DNA from: JBBKXP01 sp038251315 | Lineage (GTDB): Bacteria; Pseudomonadota; Alphaproteobacteria; Rhodobacterales; Rhodobacteraceae | Assembly: GCA_038251315.1 (NCBI GenBank) | Contig: JBBSBK010000004.1 | Span: 1 to 64,000, forward strand | Length of the DNA stretch: 64,000 nucleotides | Direction of reading: 5' to 3' | In this document: positions 9,247 through 18,022 of the stretch, in pieces | How the letters are laid out: each line of letters opens with the position of its first letter | How positions within the stretch are numbered: the first letter of the stretch is position 1 | Made by a program: the position numbers and the translations under genes | The notes under the pieces: model-generated | Told to the model about the DNA's origin: nothing | The model's input: the letters and a program-made list of their open reading frames with translations, nothing else | Database searches by the model: none

Positions 9247-10695
9247 ATGTCTTTTTCGTCGGCTAAAGCGACGACCTCCAATATGGCTTGGGCTTACGTT
9301 TCGTTTCTGTCGACCAAGGTGCTCAATCTTGTCGCAGTGATCATCATCGCCCGATACGTCAGTCCTGCCGAGTTCGGCTTGATGGCGATCTGCCTTGCGA
9401 TCATGGGATATTTCGAGATCATCTCGCAATTCGGGCTTGGGTCTGCGCTGATTTCTGCGCGCGACAGGGTCGACGAGATAGCAAACGCGGTTTTCTACTG
9501 TGCTCTGGGCATGTCATGCATGATGGCGCTGATCCTGTGGGGGGCGGCCGATCTGGTTGCCACAGCCTATGCGCTGCCCATGTTGAAAGGCCTGCTTGGC
9601 ACCATCGCGATATCGCTGGTCATCACCGCCTCGACCACGGTCAACATGAGCTTCCTGTACCGGGAGCTTCGACTGCGCGACAAGATATTGCCTGATGTCA
9701 TTCGTGGTCTTGCAAAGGGACTTGTGTCGATCGCACTGGCGCTCATGGGATATGGGGTCTGGGCGCTGGTCATTGGCTATCTTGCGGGCGGGATCGCCGG
9801 GTCGATCGCCCTTTTGTTCATCCGCCCGTGGCGACCGGACCGTATGCCTGACATGGCGTCGATCCGGTCGGTTTTCCGCTATGGATCACACCTGATCGGG
9901 GCCGAGACGATCAACGCCACGCCACGCCTTCTGGACAATCTGCTGATCGGCAAGTTTCTGGGGCCGGCCGCCCTTGGCATTTATGCGCTTGCGTTCCGGA
10001 TTCCGGAAATGGGGATCAAGAACTTTACCACCGTCGCCGGGTCGGTGTTGCATCCGGTCATGTCGAAACTTCAGGCCGAACCTGAAATGCTGCGGCACTA
10101 CTACTCGCAGTCGCTACGCTATTGCGCTTTGCTGATGTTTGGGGTGGGGGCGCTGATTGCAGTCATGTCGGGGCCGTTGGTGCATGTTCTCTACCCGCCC
10201 AAGTGGTATGACATGGTTGTGCCGATGCAGTTCATTGCCCTGTCGTTCGCGATCAGCACCTTGAACATGGTGCCCGGCAAGTTGCTCAAGGCCGTCAACC
10301 GGACCGAGTTGTTGTTCCGCGTGTCATTGATCAACCTGCCGATGTTCGTGGTGGTGATCTGTGCGGCCGTTCCGTTTGGCATCACCGCTGTTGCAATCGC
10401 ACAACTGGTGCTGGCGATCCTTCGGTTCATCCCGACCTATATCGTCACTCGGCGGGTCGTGAACATCACGGTGCAGGATACGTTGCAGTCGTTGGCGCCC
10501 GCTTTCCTGTGTGCAGGTGTTGCGTCTGCGGCCGCGTTCTTTGTGCTTTATGCGCACGCCGGGTCCGAACTTGCCCGTCTTCTGGCGGGAACGGCGGTTT
10601 TCAGTGCTGCATATGTCATGATGGCAGGCCTTATGGTGCCCGAACTGCGCGCGGCAGGGTCGCGCTATGTCCTGAGAAGAAGGAGCGCCTCATGA
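9247..10695 (+). CDS. Wzx-like flippase / polysaccharide transporter of the MOP superfamily
   Basis: A 482-residue integral membrane protein with about 12-14 hydrophobic segments. The N-terminal pattern (FLSTKVLNLVAVIIIARYVSPAEFGLMAI) is typical of the Wzx/polysaccharide-transport family that flips lipid-linked oligosaccharides across the inner membrane. I chose ATG 9247 because GAGAAGGA lies 8 bases upstream; the TTG at 9229 and GTG at 9241 are less well placed. The stop overlaps the sulfotransferase start in an ATGA junction. In this locus it should export the repeat units built by the neighbouring glycosyltransferases. Confidence 0.87.
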   Translation: MSFSSAKATTSNMAWAYVSFLSTKVLNLVAVIIIARYVSPAEFGLMAICLAIMGYFEIISQFGLGSALISARDRVDEIANAVFYCALGMSCMMALILWGAADLVATAYALPMLKGLLGTIAISLVITASTTVNMSFLYRELRLRDKILPDVIRGLAKGLVSIALALMGYGVWALVIGYLAGGIAGSIALLFIRPWRPDRMPDMASIRSVFRYGSHLIGAETINATPRLLDNLLIGKFLGPAALGIYALAFRIPEMGIKNFTTVAGSVLHPVMSKLQAEPEMLRHYYSQSLRYCALLMFGVGALIAVMSGPLVHVLYPPKWYDMVVPMQFIALSFAISTLNMVPGKLLKAVNRTELLFRVSLINLPMFVVVICAAVPFGITAVAIAQLVLAILRFIPTYIVTRRVVNITVQDTLQSLAPAFLCAGVASAAAFFVLYAHAGSELARLLAGTAVFSAAYVMMAGLMVPELRAAGSRYVLRRRSAS

Positions 10696-11600
10696 CCGGT
10701 GGATCAACCGCCAAGATGCATCGCGTCAACGCCAAAACTCTGCCCGATTTTCTTGTCATCGGTGCCGCAAAGGCAGGGACCAGCGCGATCTATCGCTATA
10801 TGGAGCAGCATCCCCAGATCTTCATGCCTGCAAAGGAAATTCGCTTTTTCGCGTATGATGGCGGTGCCGAAGCGCGTGACCGGATGGAGCGGTTTGGCAA
10901 CGATCATTTCGCGATCCGGACGCTGGACGATTACGAGGCCCTGTTCAGGGACGCCGATCCGTCACAGGCTTGGGGCGAGAACTCGCCTATCTATCTGGAA
11001 AGCCCAAGCGCGCCGCAACGAATCAGGGAACATGTTCCGAATGTGAAGCTAATCGCAAGTCTGCGCAATCCGGTGCATCGTGCCTTTTCGGGCTATGTCA
11101 TGCAGGTCCGATCCGGCAGAGAGCATCGCGAGATGCACGAGTCGTTTGATGAAAACGCGCATCATGTGCAGGCAAGCTTTTACTATCCGCAGGTCAAACG
11201 CTATCTGGACCTGTTCCCGCGCGACCAGTTGATGCTGTTTCGCTATGAAGATTTCGCCCGTGGTAATCTAGCGGTCCTGCAGGGCATCTTCGCTTTTCTG
11301 GAGGTCGATCCGACATTTGAGCCGTCCCTGAACAAGCGTCACAACGTCAGCAGCTACCCGCGTTCGAAATTCTTCAATTCGTTGATCGAGAACCGGCTGA
11401 CCCGGAATGTCCTGCGTCCGGCCTTGCCCGGCTGGGCGCGCAACATGGCGCGATGGGCAAAGACACGCAATCTTGGCGACGCGCCGTCGATCCCGCCCGA
11501 GATTCATCACAAGCTCCTATCGATCTACCGGGAGGATATCTTGCGGCTGCAGGATCTTGCGGGCCTCGATCTGTCGTCCTGGCTTGAACCCCCCGCATGA
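10692..11600 (+). CDS. PAPS-dependent sulfotransferase
   Basis: A 302-residue protein with both PAPS-binding elements of sulfotransferases: the 5'-phosphosulfate loop GAAKAGTSAIYRY at residues ~24-36 and the 3'-phosphate site SLRNPVHRAFSGYVMQV near residue 120. The family moves sulfate from PAPS to hydroxyls of sugars or small molecules. The start ATG overlaps the upstream TGA and follows an AGGAG-like site. Its place between a flippase, another sulfotransferase and a ligase suggests a polysaccharide or its precursor as acceptor. Confidence 0.88.
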   Translation: MTGGSTAKMHRVNAKTLPDFLVIGAAKAGTSAIYRYMEQHPQIFMPAKEIRFFAYDGGAEARDRMERFGNDHFAIRTLDDYEALFRDADPSQAWGENSPIYLESPSAPQRIREHVPNVKLIASLRNPVHRAFSGYVMQVRSGREHREMHESFDENAHHVQASFYYPQVKRYLDLFPRDQLMLFRYEDFARGNLAVLQGIFAFLEVDPTFEPSLNKRHNVSSYPRSKFFNSLIENRLTRNVLRPALPGWARNMARWAKTRNLGDAPSIPPEIHHKLLSIYREDILRLQDLAGLDLSSWLEPPA

Positions 11601-11643
11601 TCACCTCCGGTTTCCTCAGGCAGAGTAAGTTGCAAAAAGAACC

Positions 11644-12630
11644 ATGACCGTGTTTTCTGGCCCCTTGTTTGTTGTCGGCAGTCCGCGCAGCGGAACCAAG
11701 TTGCTGCGGGATCTTCTCAACAGAAATTCCCAGATCAATCTGTGTGACCCGGAATCGCACTTCATACCCTATCTCTATCGCAAGTTTGGTGGGCGCGCAG
11801 ACCGGTTTCACGTCGATCTCGACAGCTTTTTTCATGAGTTTGACCGCATGCCGTTCCAGATCTTTGCGCGGCGCATGGGCAAACCCGTGATGGCGCGGAC
11901 CGATTTTGATGCGCTGAACGCGGCGCGCAACTGGACGGAAGCGCTTGGCATGATCCTGCGATTCTATGGCGATCCCGACGCCGCGCCGACCGCAATATGG
12001 GGCGACAAGACCCCGTCATATGTTCGGGAAATGCCACTGTTGAAGGAAATCCTGCCGCAGGCCCGGTTTATCCATATCATCCGCGATCCGCGCGATGTGG
12101 CGCTTTCGGTCCGGGCGGCATGGCGCCATGACATTTATCGCACTGCCACGAAATGGGCCCGCAATGTCGCAGCGGGCCGCCGTGACGGAGCGGTTCTGAG
12201 CGGCGACTATATGGAGATCTTTTATGAAGATCTGCTTGGCAATCCAGAGGTTGCGTTGAAACGGGCCTGCGATTTTCTGGGCGTTGATTATGTGTCCGAC
12301 ATGACGTCACTGGCGCGGCCCTCGGAAAACATCGGAAGCGCGGCCGGAAAGAGCTTTATTGACTCGTCCAATCTTGGAAAGTTCCGGCAACGTCTCACAC
12401 CCCGGCAACAACGCCGGATCGAAGAGATCGTCTATACCAGCGCTGCAGGAACCCCCTATCACCTTGACCATGCCGTTCGGCATGTTCCGCTTTCGATAGC
12501 CATGCGTGGTTTTGTTGCCGGCAAGGACAGCATCCGATCTGTCGTGCGCTACATGCGCAAAAAGGGATTGGTCGACGGCCTCAGGATCAACATCGGCAAC
12601 CGTCTGCAAAAACGGCGTCGCCCGTCATGA
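11644..12630 (+). CDS. PAPS-dependent sulfotransferase (second of three)
   Basis: A 328-residue sulfotransferase-family protein. The 5'-phosphosulfate loop is FVVGSPRSGTKLLRDLL at residues ~8-24 and the 3'-phosphate site is HIIRDPRDVALSVRAAW near residue 140. It is diverged from the neighbour at 10692 and is closer to the Sulfotransfer_3-type group that includes bacterial Stf0-like and HS2ST-like members. ATG 11644 lies 43 bases after the preceding stop. The 3' end overlaps the ligase gene in an ATGA junction. The acceptor is unknown. Confidence 0.85.
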   Translation: MTVFSGPLFVVGSPRSGTKLLRDLLNRNSQINLCDPESHFIPYLYRKFGGRADRFHVDLDSFFHEFDRMPFQIFARRMGKPVMARTDFDALNAARNWTEALGMILRFYGDPDAAPTAIWGDKTPSYVREMPLLKEILPQARFIHIIRDPRDVALSVRAAWRHDIYRTATKWARNVAAGRRDGAVLSGDYMEIFYEDLLGNPEVALKRACDFLGVDYVSDMTSLARPSENIGSAAGKSFIDSSNLGKFRQRLTPRQQRRIEEIVYTSAAGTPYHLDHAVRHVPLSIAMRGFVAGKDSIRSVVRYMRKKGLVDGLRINIGNRLQKRRRPS

Positions 12631-14096
12631 CGGCACAGACCCTCCCGTGGTTCGCGGCATCATTGCCTCTGCGCTACAGGGGGTTGGCTGCAATTGTTCT
12701 GGCCGGGTTGGCCGCTGCCGCCGTGGCCGTTGTCATCGGCGGAAAATCACCCTTTGTGCTTTTGCTGGCGCCGGTGGTTTTCCTCGTGATCGCCACGTCG
12801 ATCCGGTATCCGCTGGTCGCGCTTGGACTTCTGGTCATGGTTATCGTGACGAACATGTCGGATAACCTCATCGTTCACTTCGGCCTTCCGTCGATTGCTA
12901 AAATATCGGCGCCAGCGCTCTTGATGCTGATCCTTGCGCGCTGGACGATCTACCGTCAGCCTCCCTACATCGGCTGGCTGGCCATTGGCTGTCTTTTGCT
13001 GATCCTGTGCATGAAATTGTTCAGCGCCACCTACGCTCAGGGCTGGGAAACGAGCCTGAAATTCTCGCTCGATTTCGTCAAGGATGCGATTGTGGCCCTG
13101 CTTGCGCTGGCGTTCATGACGAACCGCCGCGGGTTCGAGACGGCGACCACGGTGACGGTTCTATCTGTTGCGTTTATCTGTGCCATCGGGGCGTATCAGC
13201 TTGCATTCGGGCGCTTTTCAGGCGGATTTTATGGATTTGCCCTGGTGATCGAGAACAGCGGTCGCTTTTCCGGCCCTCTGGAAGATGCGAATTTCTTTGC
13301 GACGATCATTGTCTTCACGATCCCGCTGGCGCTGTTTCAGGTTCTGAACGCGCGCGGGCTTGTCGCCGGGGTATTCTGGGCGGGCATCGCAAGCCTGCTG
13401 GTCTTTGGCCTTCTTGCCACTCAATCGCGTGGCGGATTGATCGGGCTGACGCTTGCGCTGATGCTGCTTGGCGCGGGCCTCTCGCTCAGACAATTGATGA
13501 CGTTTGGTCTTGCCTTTGTAATCGCGACGGCGATCGCCATCATATCGATGAGCCCCGAAAGCCGCGAGCATTTTGGAACGATCATAGGCGCAGTCACCTC
13601 CAGAGAGGCGGTCGATACAAGCACCGAAGGACGGCTTGCCAGTTGGCGGGTCGCGCTCGAGCTGTTCAAGGATTATCCCGTTCTGGGTGTGGGTGTCGGG
13701 AACTTCAAGATGCACTACCAGAATCTGGCGCTTGAGTTGGGCCTGATTTTTCGGGGTGAGGGGCGGTCAACGCACAGCCTTTATCTTGAGTATCTGGCCG
13801 AGGTGGGCCTTCTTGGTCTTGGCCTGCTTCTTGCAATCATTGGCGGCGCGGCGACAAGCATCTTCCGGGCGGTCAAGACAGCGCGCAGTGTCGGCGATGA
13901 AAGACTTGCCCGGCATGTGATCGCCTTCGGGGCCGGATTTGCCGGGTATATGGCATCTATGACGTTTCTGCAGGACAGTTTCCCGCGCTTCTTGTGGTTC
14001 GTCATGTCTCTTGCCGTGGAGATGAACATGATCGTTCTGTTGCACCACACAAGACCGCAGCAGAAAGGGGAATCTTCCCGCTTAATTCTGACATGA
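12627..14096 (+). CDS. O-antigen ligase / Wzy-type polymerase family membrane protein
   Basis: A 489-residue protein with about 11-12 predicted transmembrane helices. The large loop GRLASWRVALELFKDYPVLG, followed by GVGNF and STHSLYLEYLAEVGLLG, is the Wzy_C signature shared by O-antigen ligases (WaaL) and polymerases (Wzy). With a flippase and a Wzz-like protein nearby and no LPS core genes, the polymerase role is more likely. Family members cannot be told apart by sequence alone. It is the last gene of the rightward flippase operon and converges on the next gene. Confidence 0.85.
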   Translation: MTAQTLPWFAASLPLRYRGLAAIVLAGLAAAAVAVVIGGKSPFVLLLAPVVFLVIATSIRYPLVALGLLVMVIVTNMSDNLIVHFGLPSIAKISAPALLMLILARWTIYRQPPYIGWLAIGCLLLILCMKLFSATYAQGWETSLKFSLDFVKDAIVALLALAFMTNRRGFETATTVTVLSVAFICAIGAYQLAFGRFSGGFYGFALVIENSGRFSGPLEDANFFATIIVFTIPLALFQVLNARGLVAGVFWAGIASLLVFGLLATQSRGGLIGLTLALMLLGAGLSLRQLMTFGLAFVIATAIAIISMSPESREHFGTIIGAVTSREAVDTSTEGRLASWRVALELFKDYPVLGVGVGNFKMHYQNLALELGLIFRGEGRSTHSLYLEYLAEVGLLGLGLLLAIIGGAATSIFRAVKTARSVGDERLARHVIAFGAGFAGYMASMTFLQDSFPRFLWFVMSLAVEMNMIVLLHHTRPQQKGESSRLILT

Positions 14097-14154
14097 TACT
14101 GGCGTGATTGCGGCGCGCTGGCGCTTCGCGGGCTTAGGTAACATATCGCCTGCA

Positions 14155-15051
14155 TCAATGTGCGGGTGACGCATATCCGAAACGTTCCATGATCGGCGCG
14201 CAGGTACGCTCAACCATACGGATGACTTCGGGGGTCAGGCGTTCCAGGGCCCTTGCGTTGATATCACCGCGCATATGCGTGTTGACTTGGTCGAAACTGT
14301 AAAAGCGATCAACCTTCCGGATGCTTGTCAGCGCGCCCGCCGCATCGGTTATCCGCTCTTTGATCTGAAGGCATATGCCCGTCATCGCGCTTACATCAAG
14401 ACCGCAGAAGCGATACACATCCTCGACCGACAGCTTGAAGTCAGAGATCATGTCTTCAAGACGTACGATCTTTACGGGTAGACCTTCAGCTTCCAGCCGC
14501 AACAATTCTTCTCCGACATAGCTGTACAAGGGCAGAATATCTGTCGGCTCTGCGCCGCGCGCCATCATGCTTTCGCAAATACCGAAAGGGTCCCGCATCA
14601 GGCCCACGAACGTGGCATTCGGAAAGGCCAAAGCAAGATCCTGTGCCAGGCCGACATTGTAATTCACCAACTTGACCAGCATCCGCGCGTCCGGCGTGCG
14701 ATGTGCCGGGCTAAGCCCGTGGTCTGCAAGCGCCGCCTTGTACTGCGCAACCTTGGCCAGATTGGATTGTGTCGCCTGACGCAGGGAATGTGCGACCCAG
14801 GATCGACCCGCCGGATCAAGCGGCACCGGCCGACGTCGCGGGTTCAGCACGTCGCCCTTGCGGATCAGCAACGGCAGATAACCCAATAACCTGCGTATTG
14901 CATCAAGCGACGTAGGCCGACGCGGACGCAGCACCTCGTGGAATTCGCCGTCCGGCCAGATGGTATCTGCATGTGAACGCAAGGCGTTCAGCAACTGATT
15001 GGTCCCGCCCCGTTGCAGGCCTAGCACAAAGATCGGGCCCTTGTCAGACAT
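14155..15051 (-). CDS. Sulfotransferase-family protein (third of three)
   Basis: A 298-residue protein with a 5'-phosphosulfate-type loop FVLGLQRGGTNQLLNAL near the N-terminus and a 3'-phosphate-type motif GLMRDPFGICESMMARG around residue 150. The loop GLQRGGT is a variant of the usual G-x-x-R/K-S/A-GT. I used the ATG at 15051, which has a GGCGGA-like site upstream and overlaps the preceding glycosyltransferase's stop by 8 bases. A longer frame to 15090 is possible. It is co-directional with glycosyltransferases 15044 and 16289, which suggests a three-gene unit. Confidence 0.8.
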   Translation of the reverse strand: MSDKGPIFVLGLQRGGTNQLLNALRSHADTIWPDGEFHEVLRPRRPTSLDAIRRLLGYLPLLIRKGDVLNPRRRPVPLDPAGRSWVAHSLRQATQSNLAKVAQYKAALADHGLSPAHRTPDARMLVKLVNYNVGLAQDLALAFPNATFVGLMRDPFGICESMMARGAEPTDILPLYSYVGEELLRLEAEGLPVKIVRLEDMISDFKLSVEDVYRFCGLDVSAMTGICLQIKERITDAAGALTSIRKVDRFYSFDQVNTHMRGDINARALERLTPEVIRMVERTCAPIMERFGYASPAH

Positions 15052-16288
15052 TGCCGATCCGCCGCGCATCGGTCGGGTGGTGTCGGTCACCCGTCAGCAG
15101 GGTCTGATATTCGCGCAACAGGCGCGCGGCCGTCTGGCGAATGTCGTAATCGATCAGAACCGTTCGCCGGGCGGCAGCACCCAAAGCCGCCCGCAACTCT
15201 GCATCCTGTGCTAGCGAAAGAAGCGCCGCTGCCAGGCCATCCCGATCATCGACCGGGAACTGAAGACCATTCTCGCCCTCCACGATGAAATCCTGTGCCC
15301 CCCCGATCCGCGCCGAAACGGTCGCAAGACCAGTTGCCGATGCCTCAAGCAGGGCGTTCGACAGGCCTTCGCGGGCCGAGGGCAGAACAAAGACATCGCA
15401 TGCCCGCAACAAGGTTGGCATATCATCGACATGACCCAAAAGCTGCACGCCAGGTTGGTCAAGCAGCGCGTCGGGGATACCCTCCGCCTCGCCGAACGTG
15501 GCCTGAAATTCCGAACTGGAAGACCGGTTCGCCCCCGCGATCAGCAGCTTTGCCTTGGGAAATTGCGCGATCACGCTTCGCCAGGCTTCCAGCATCAGGG
15601 GCAGTCGCTTTTGCGCCGCCATTCGACCGGCAAACAGAAACAGCAGATACGCTGGCAATCCCAGCGTTTTGCGCAAGGCGGCCTTTTCCAAGGCTGTTGC
15701 CGCCGGATGAAACCGGCTGCCATCCACGCCATTCGGGATGAACCGGATCTTGCGCGTTGGGATGCCAAGATGCACCAGTTCTTCCTCGATCTCGTGGCTG
15801 ACGGCCAGAAAGGTGTTCACCGCACCGCCGATATAGGACAGTCGCTGACGCCCCAGCGGCTTTTCGGACACGGTGGTTGCTTCGCCACCGCACATCGGTT
15901 TGACCAGAAACGGGATGCCGGACAATCGCTGGACCAGAGCCCCCGCCAAAGCAGGTGAAAAAAGCGAATGACAATGCACGACGTCGGGCCGAAGTTTGCG
16001 GATGGCCGCCGCCGCCCCAAGAATGAAACCCACGGAGCCAAACGGCTTGCGCACCGCGACCCGCACCACACTGATCCCGTCAATCGTCTCGGTGCGGTCC
16101 AGTCCGGGATAACGCCGGGTCACAACGGTAACGGAATGTCCCTCTTTCATCATCAGACTGGCCAGTTGCGCAACCTGCTTCTCGGCACCTCCGACAATCG
16201 GGTGGTACGATGAAATCACCATGCAAATCTGAAGACGCTGCGGGTGATCGACGGCGCATGTCGCAGAGGAATGTGACGTATCTGGCAC
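15044..16288 (-). CDS. Glycosyltransferase, GT4-type
   Basis: A 414-residue GT-B protein. The start CMVISSYHPIVGGAEKQVAQL and the donor-side LPSAREGLSNALLEASATG (E-x7-E) are GT4 hallmarks. Between them, VHCHSLFSPALAGALVQRL and the donor-domain start LFLFAGRMAAQKRLPLML also fit. It is directly downstream (no gap) of glycosyltransferase 16289 and overlaps the third sulfotransferase, forming one leftward operon. The sugar transferred is not identifiable. Confidence 0.9.
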   Translation of the reverse strand: MPDTSHSSATCAVDHPQRLQICMVISSYHPIVGGAEKQVAQLASLMMKEGHSVTVVTRRYPGLDRTETIDGISVVRVAVRKPFGSVGFILGAAAAIRKLRPDVVHCHSLFSPALAGALVQRLSGIPFLVKPMCGGEATTVSEKPLGRQRLSYIGGAVNTFLAVSHEIEEELVHLGIPTRKIRFIPNGVDGSRFHPAATALEKAALRKTLGLPAYLLFLFAGRMAAQKRLPLMLEAWRSVIAQFPKAKLLIAGANRSSSSEFQATFGEAEGIPDALLDQPGVQLLGHVDDMPTLLRACDVFVLPSAREGLSNALLEASATGLATVSARIGGAQDFIVEGENGLQFPVDDRDGLAAALLSLAQDAELRAALGAAARRTVLIDYDIRQTAARLLREYQTLLTGDRHHPTDARRIGNV

Positions 16289-17485
16289 TTACCCGCGCTT
16301 TCTGACTGGTTCGGTGGCGGCGCCAGACCGCGACGCCCGGACGCTGGAATGCGACGTCAGCGACCCGATCAGATCGATCCAATTCGCCACCATCGTCTTT
16401 TTGTTGAACAGCGTTTCGGCCCGTTGCCGCCCCTGACTTGCGTAGCGTTTGCGCAGATCAGGGTCACTCAGCACCGCATCCAGCGCATTGGCCATCAACT
16501 GCGGATCGCCCGACGCAAAGAGCGCCCCTGTGGTCCCGTGATCAATCGCCTCGGCGCATCCATCCACATCCGTAGATACGCAGCAGCACCCGCAGGCCAT
16601 CGCCTCAAGAAGCGTCAGGGGCAGCCCTTCCCAAAGCGAACTCAGCGCGTAGATGTCAAAAGCCTGCAGCGTCGGCACAGGGTCTTGCTGCCACGTCAGC
16701 ATCGTCACCCTGTCCGACAATCCGGCATCGCTGACCGCTTGCGCCACACTGTCCAGAAGCCGTCCGTCGCCGGCAATCACGAACTGCGCCTGCGGATGCT
16801 TAGGCGCCACGATTTTGAGTGCCGCAACATAATCGATCGGCGCCTTCTGTGGTTCCAGTCGCCCCATCCAGCCGACAACCGGTCGGGACGCATCAAGCCC
16901 AAGGCCGCGCACTGCAGTGTCGCGGTCATTCGGTGGACAAAATCTATCAACATCCACCCCGGTGCGAATAACGGTGATCCGGTCAGGGCGGGCCAGTTTG
17001 TAGGCAAGTGTTTCGCGTTTCGCATATTCTGTAAGTGTCACAAGGTGCCCGCCCAGCGTCCCCGCCAGATAGTCGAGCACCCAGTAGAATGGTGCCTTGT
17101 TGCCCTGCACGCGACGCAGGAATGGCAATGAAGCCTGCCGGTATATCACGGGGCAGCCGGTCATCCGGCCGAGGATGCGCCCGATAAACCCGGGTTTGCT
17201 GCCGTGACAGATGATCAGGTCAGGCGCCATTGACCGTACAATCGAACGGATTCTCATCAAAACCCTCAGGTCTCCGATGGGATCAATACGATACCGTGCC
17301 ATGGCCATTGGCTGCGCGCTCAGGCCGCATTTCGAAAGATTGCTTGCGTATTCTTCTGCGTTTTCGGAAAGGCATATTGTGTGGGAGTCTGCGCCAAGCA
17401 ATCGGAGTTCGGACAGAAGCAGACGGTTGTAAAGTGCAATGCCGCCGGTCGACTTCGTCAATGCGAGAATTTTCGTCCCGTTCAT
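16289..17485 (-). CDS. Glycosyltransferase, GT4-type
   Basis: A 398-residue GT-B protein that starts TKILALTKSTGGIALYNRLL after a short leader. The donor-side motif SSLWEGLPLTLLEAMACG carries the E-x7-E pair. ATG 17485 follows AGAAAGG at a proper distance; a GTG at 17515 would add ten residues. It is the first gene of the leftward operon 16289-15044-14155 and faces the pectate-lyase-like gene across about 540 bases. Its substrate is unknown. Confidence 0.88.
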   Translation of the reverse strand: MNGTKILALTKSTGGIALYNRLLLSELRLLGADSHTICLSENAEEYASNLSKCGLSAQPMAMARYRIDPIGDLRVLMRIRSIVRSMAPDLIICHGSKPGFIGRILGRMTGCPVIYRQASLPFLRRVQGNKAPFYWVLDYLAGTLGGHLVTLTEYAKRETLAYKLARPDRITVIRTGVDVDRFCPPNDRDTAVRGLGLDASRPVVGWMGRLEPQKAPIDYVAALKIVAPKHPQAQFVIAGDGRLLDSVAQAVSDAGLSDRVTMLTWQQDPVPTLQAFDIYALSSLWEGLPLTLLEAMACGCCCVSTDVDGCAEAIDHGTTGALFASGDPQLMANALDAVLSDPDLRKRYASQGRQRAETLFNKKTMVANWIDLIGSLTSHSSVRASRSGAATEPVRKRG

Positions 17486-18022
17486 GCCAAAGACCTTTCT
17501 GTCAAAAACGTCCACTGAAACGCGCAGGCCTTACTGCGGCAACTTCTATTCAGAATCGTGCAAAAAACTTGTTCTTCTGCTCAATAGCCTGATCAATATG
17601 CCGGATTGTTCCATGCCCGGCCAGAAAAAAATCAGGCTTAGCCGCGCCGGGATGGCTTCCGTCCCAGGCCTGCGCACACATGCCCCATTTTGCAGCAACC
17701 GGCTTGCGTAGGGCGGGCGGCTTGCGAATTTCCGATCCGCTATGACTACGGTCGATTCTCAAGCCATTGGAGCAGGCCTGCCCATCAGCAAATGGCGGAC
17801 GGCAACAAATTGCCAGAACGATCAAAACTTAGGAGCTTTCCAGCCGATCGAAATTATGTCGGTGCATTTGTGCCGAACTGTACACAATTTGGCTGCGGCG
17901 ATCAGCGGTTTCTTACTTGCTTCACCTTGCTGCCACATTTTCGCCATGCGCTTCGGGAATTCGACGGATATCCAATCTTCGAGAACGAGCGGTATCGTCA
18001 CAGAATAGGAAACCTGAAGAGC
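17486..18022. promoter_or_regulatory. Divergent intergenic region between glycosyltransferase and lyase genes
   Basis: About 540 bases lie between divergent starts. The frame of the lyase remains open back to 17690, but that extension does not look like a signal peptide or a known domain and has poor coding character, so I treat it as non-coding. No convincing promoter, repeat or RNA gene was seen. Promoters for both flanking genes must be here. Confidence 0.4.

Noticed and set aside
17690..18022. N-terminal extension of the pectate-lyase-like gene
   Set aside because: It has no signal peptide or coding character, and ATG 18023 has a ribosome-binding site.
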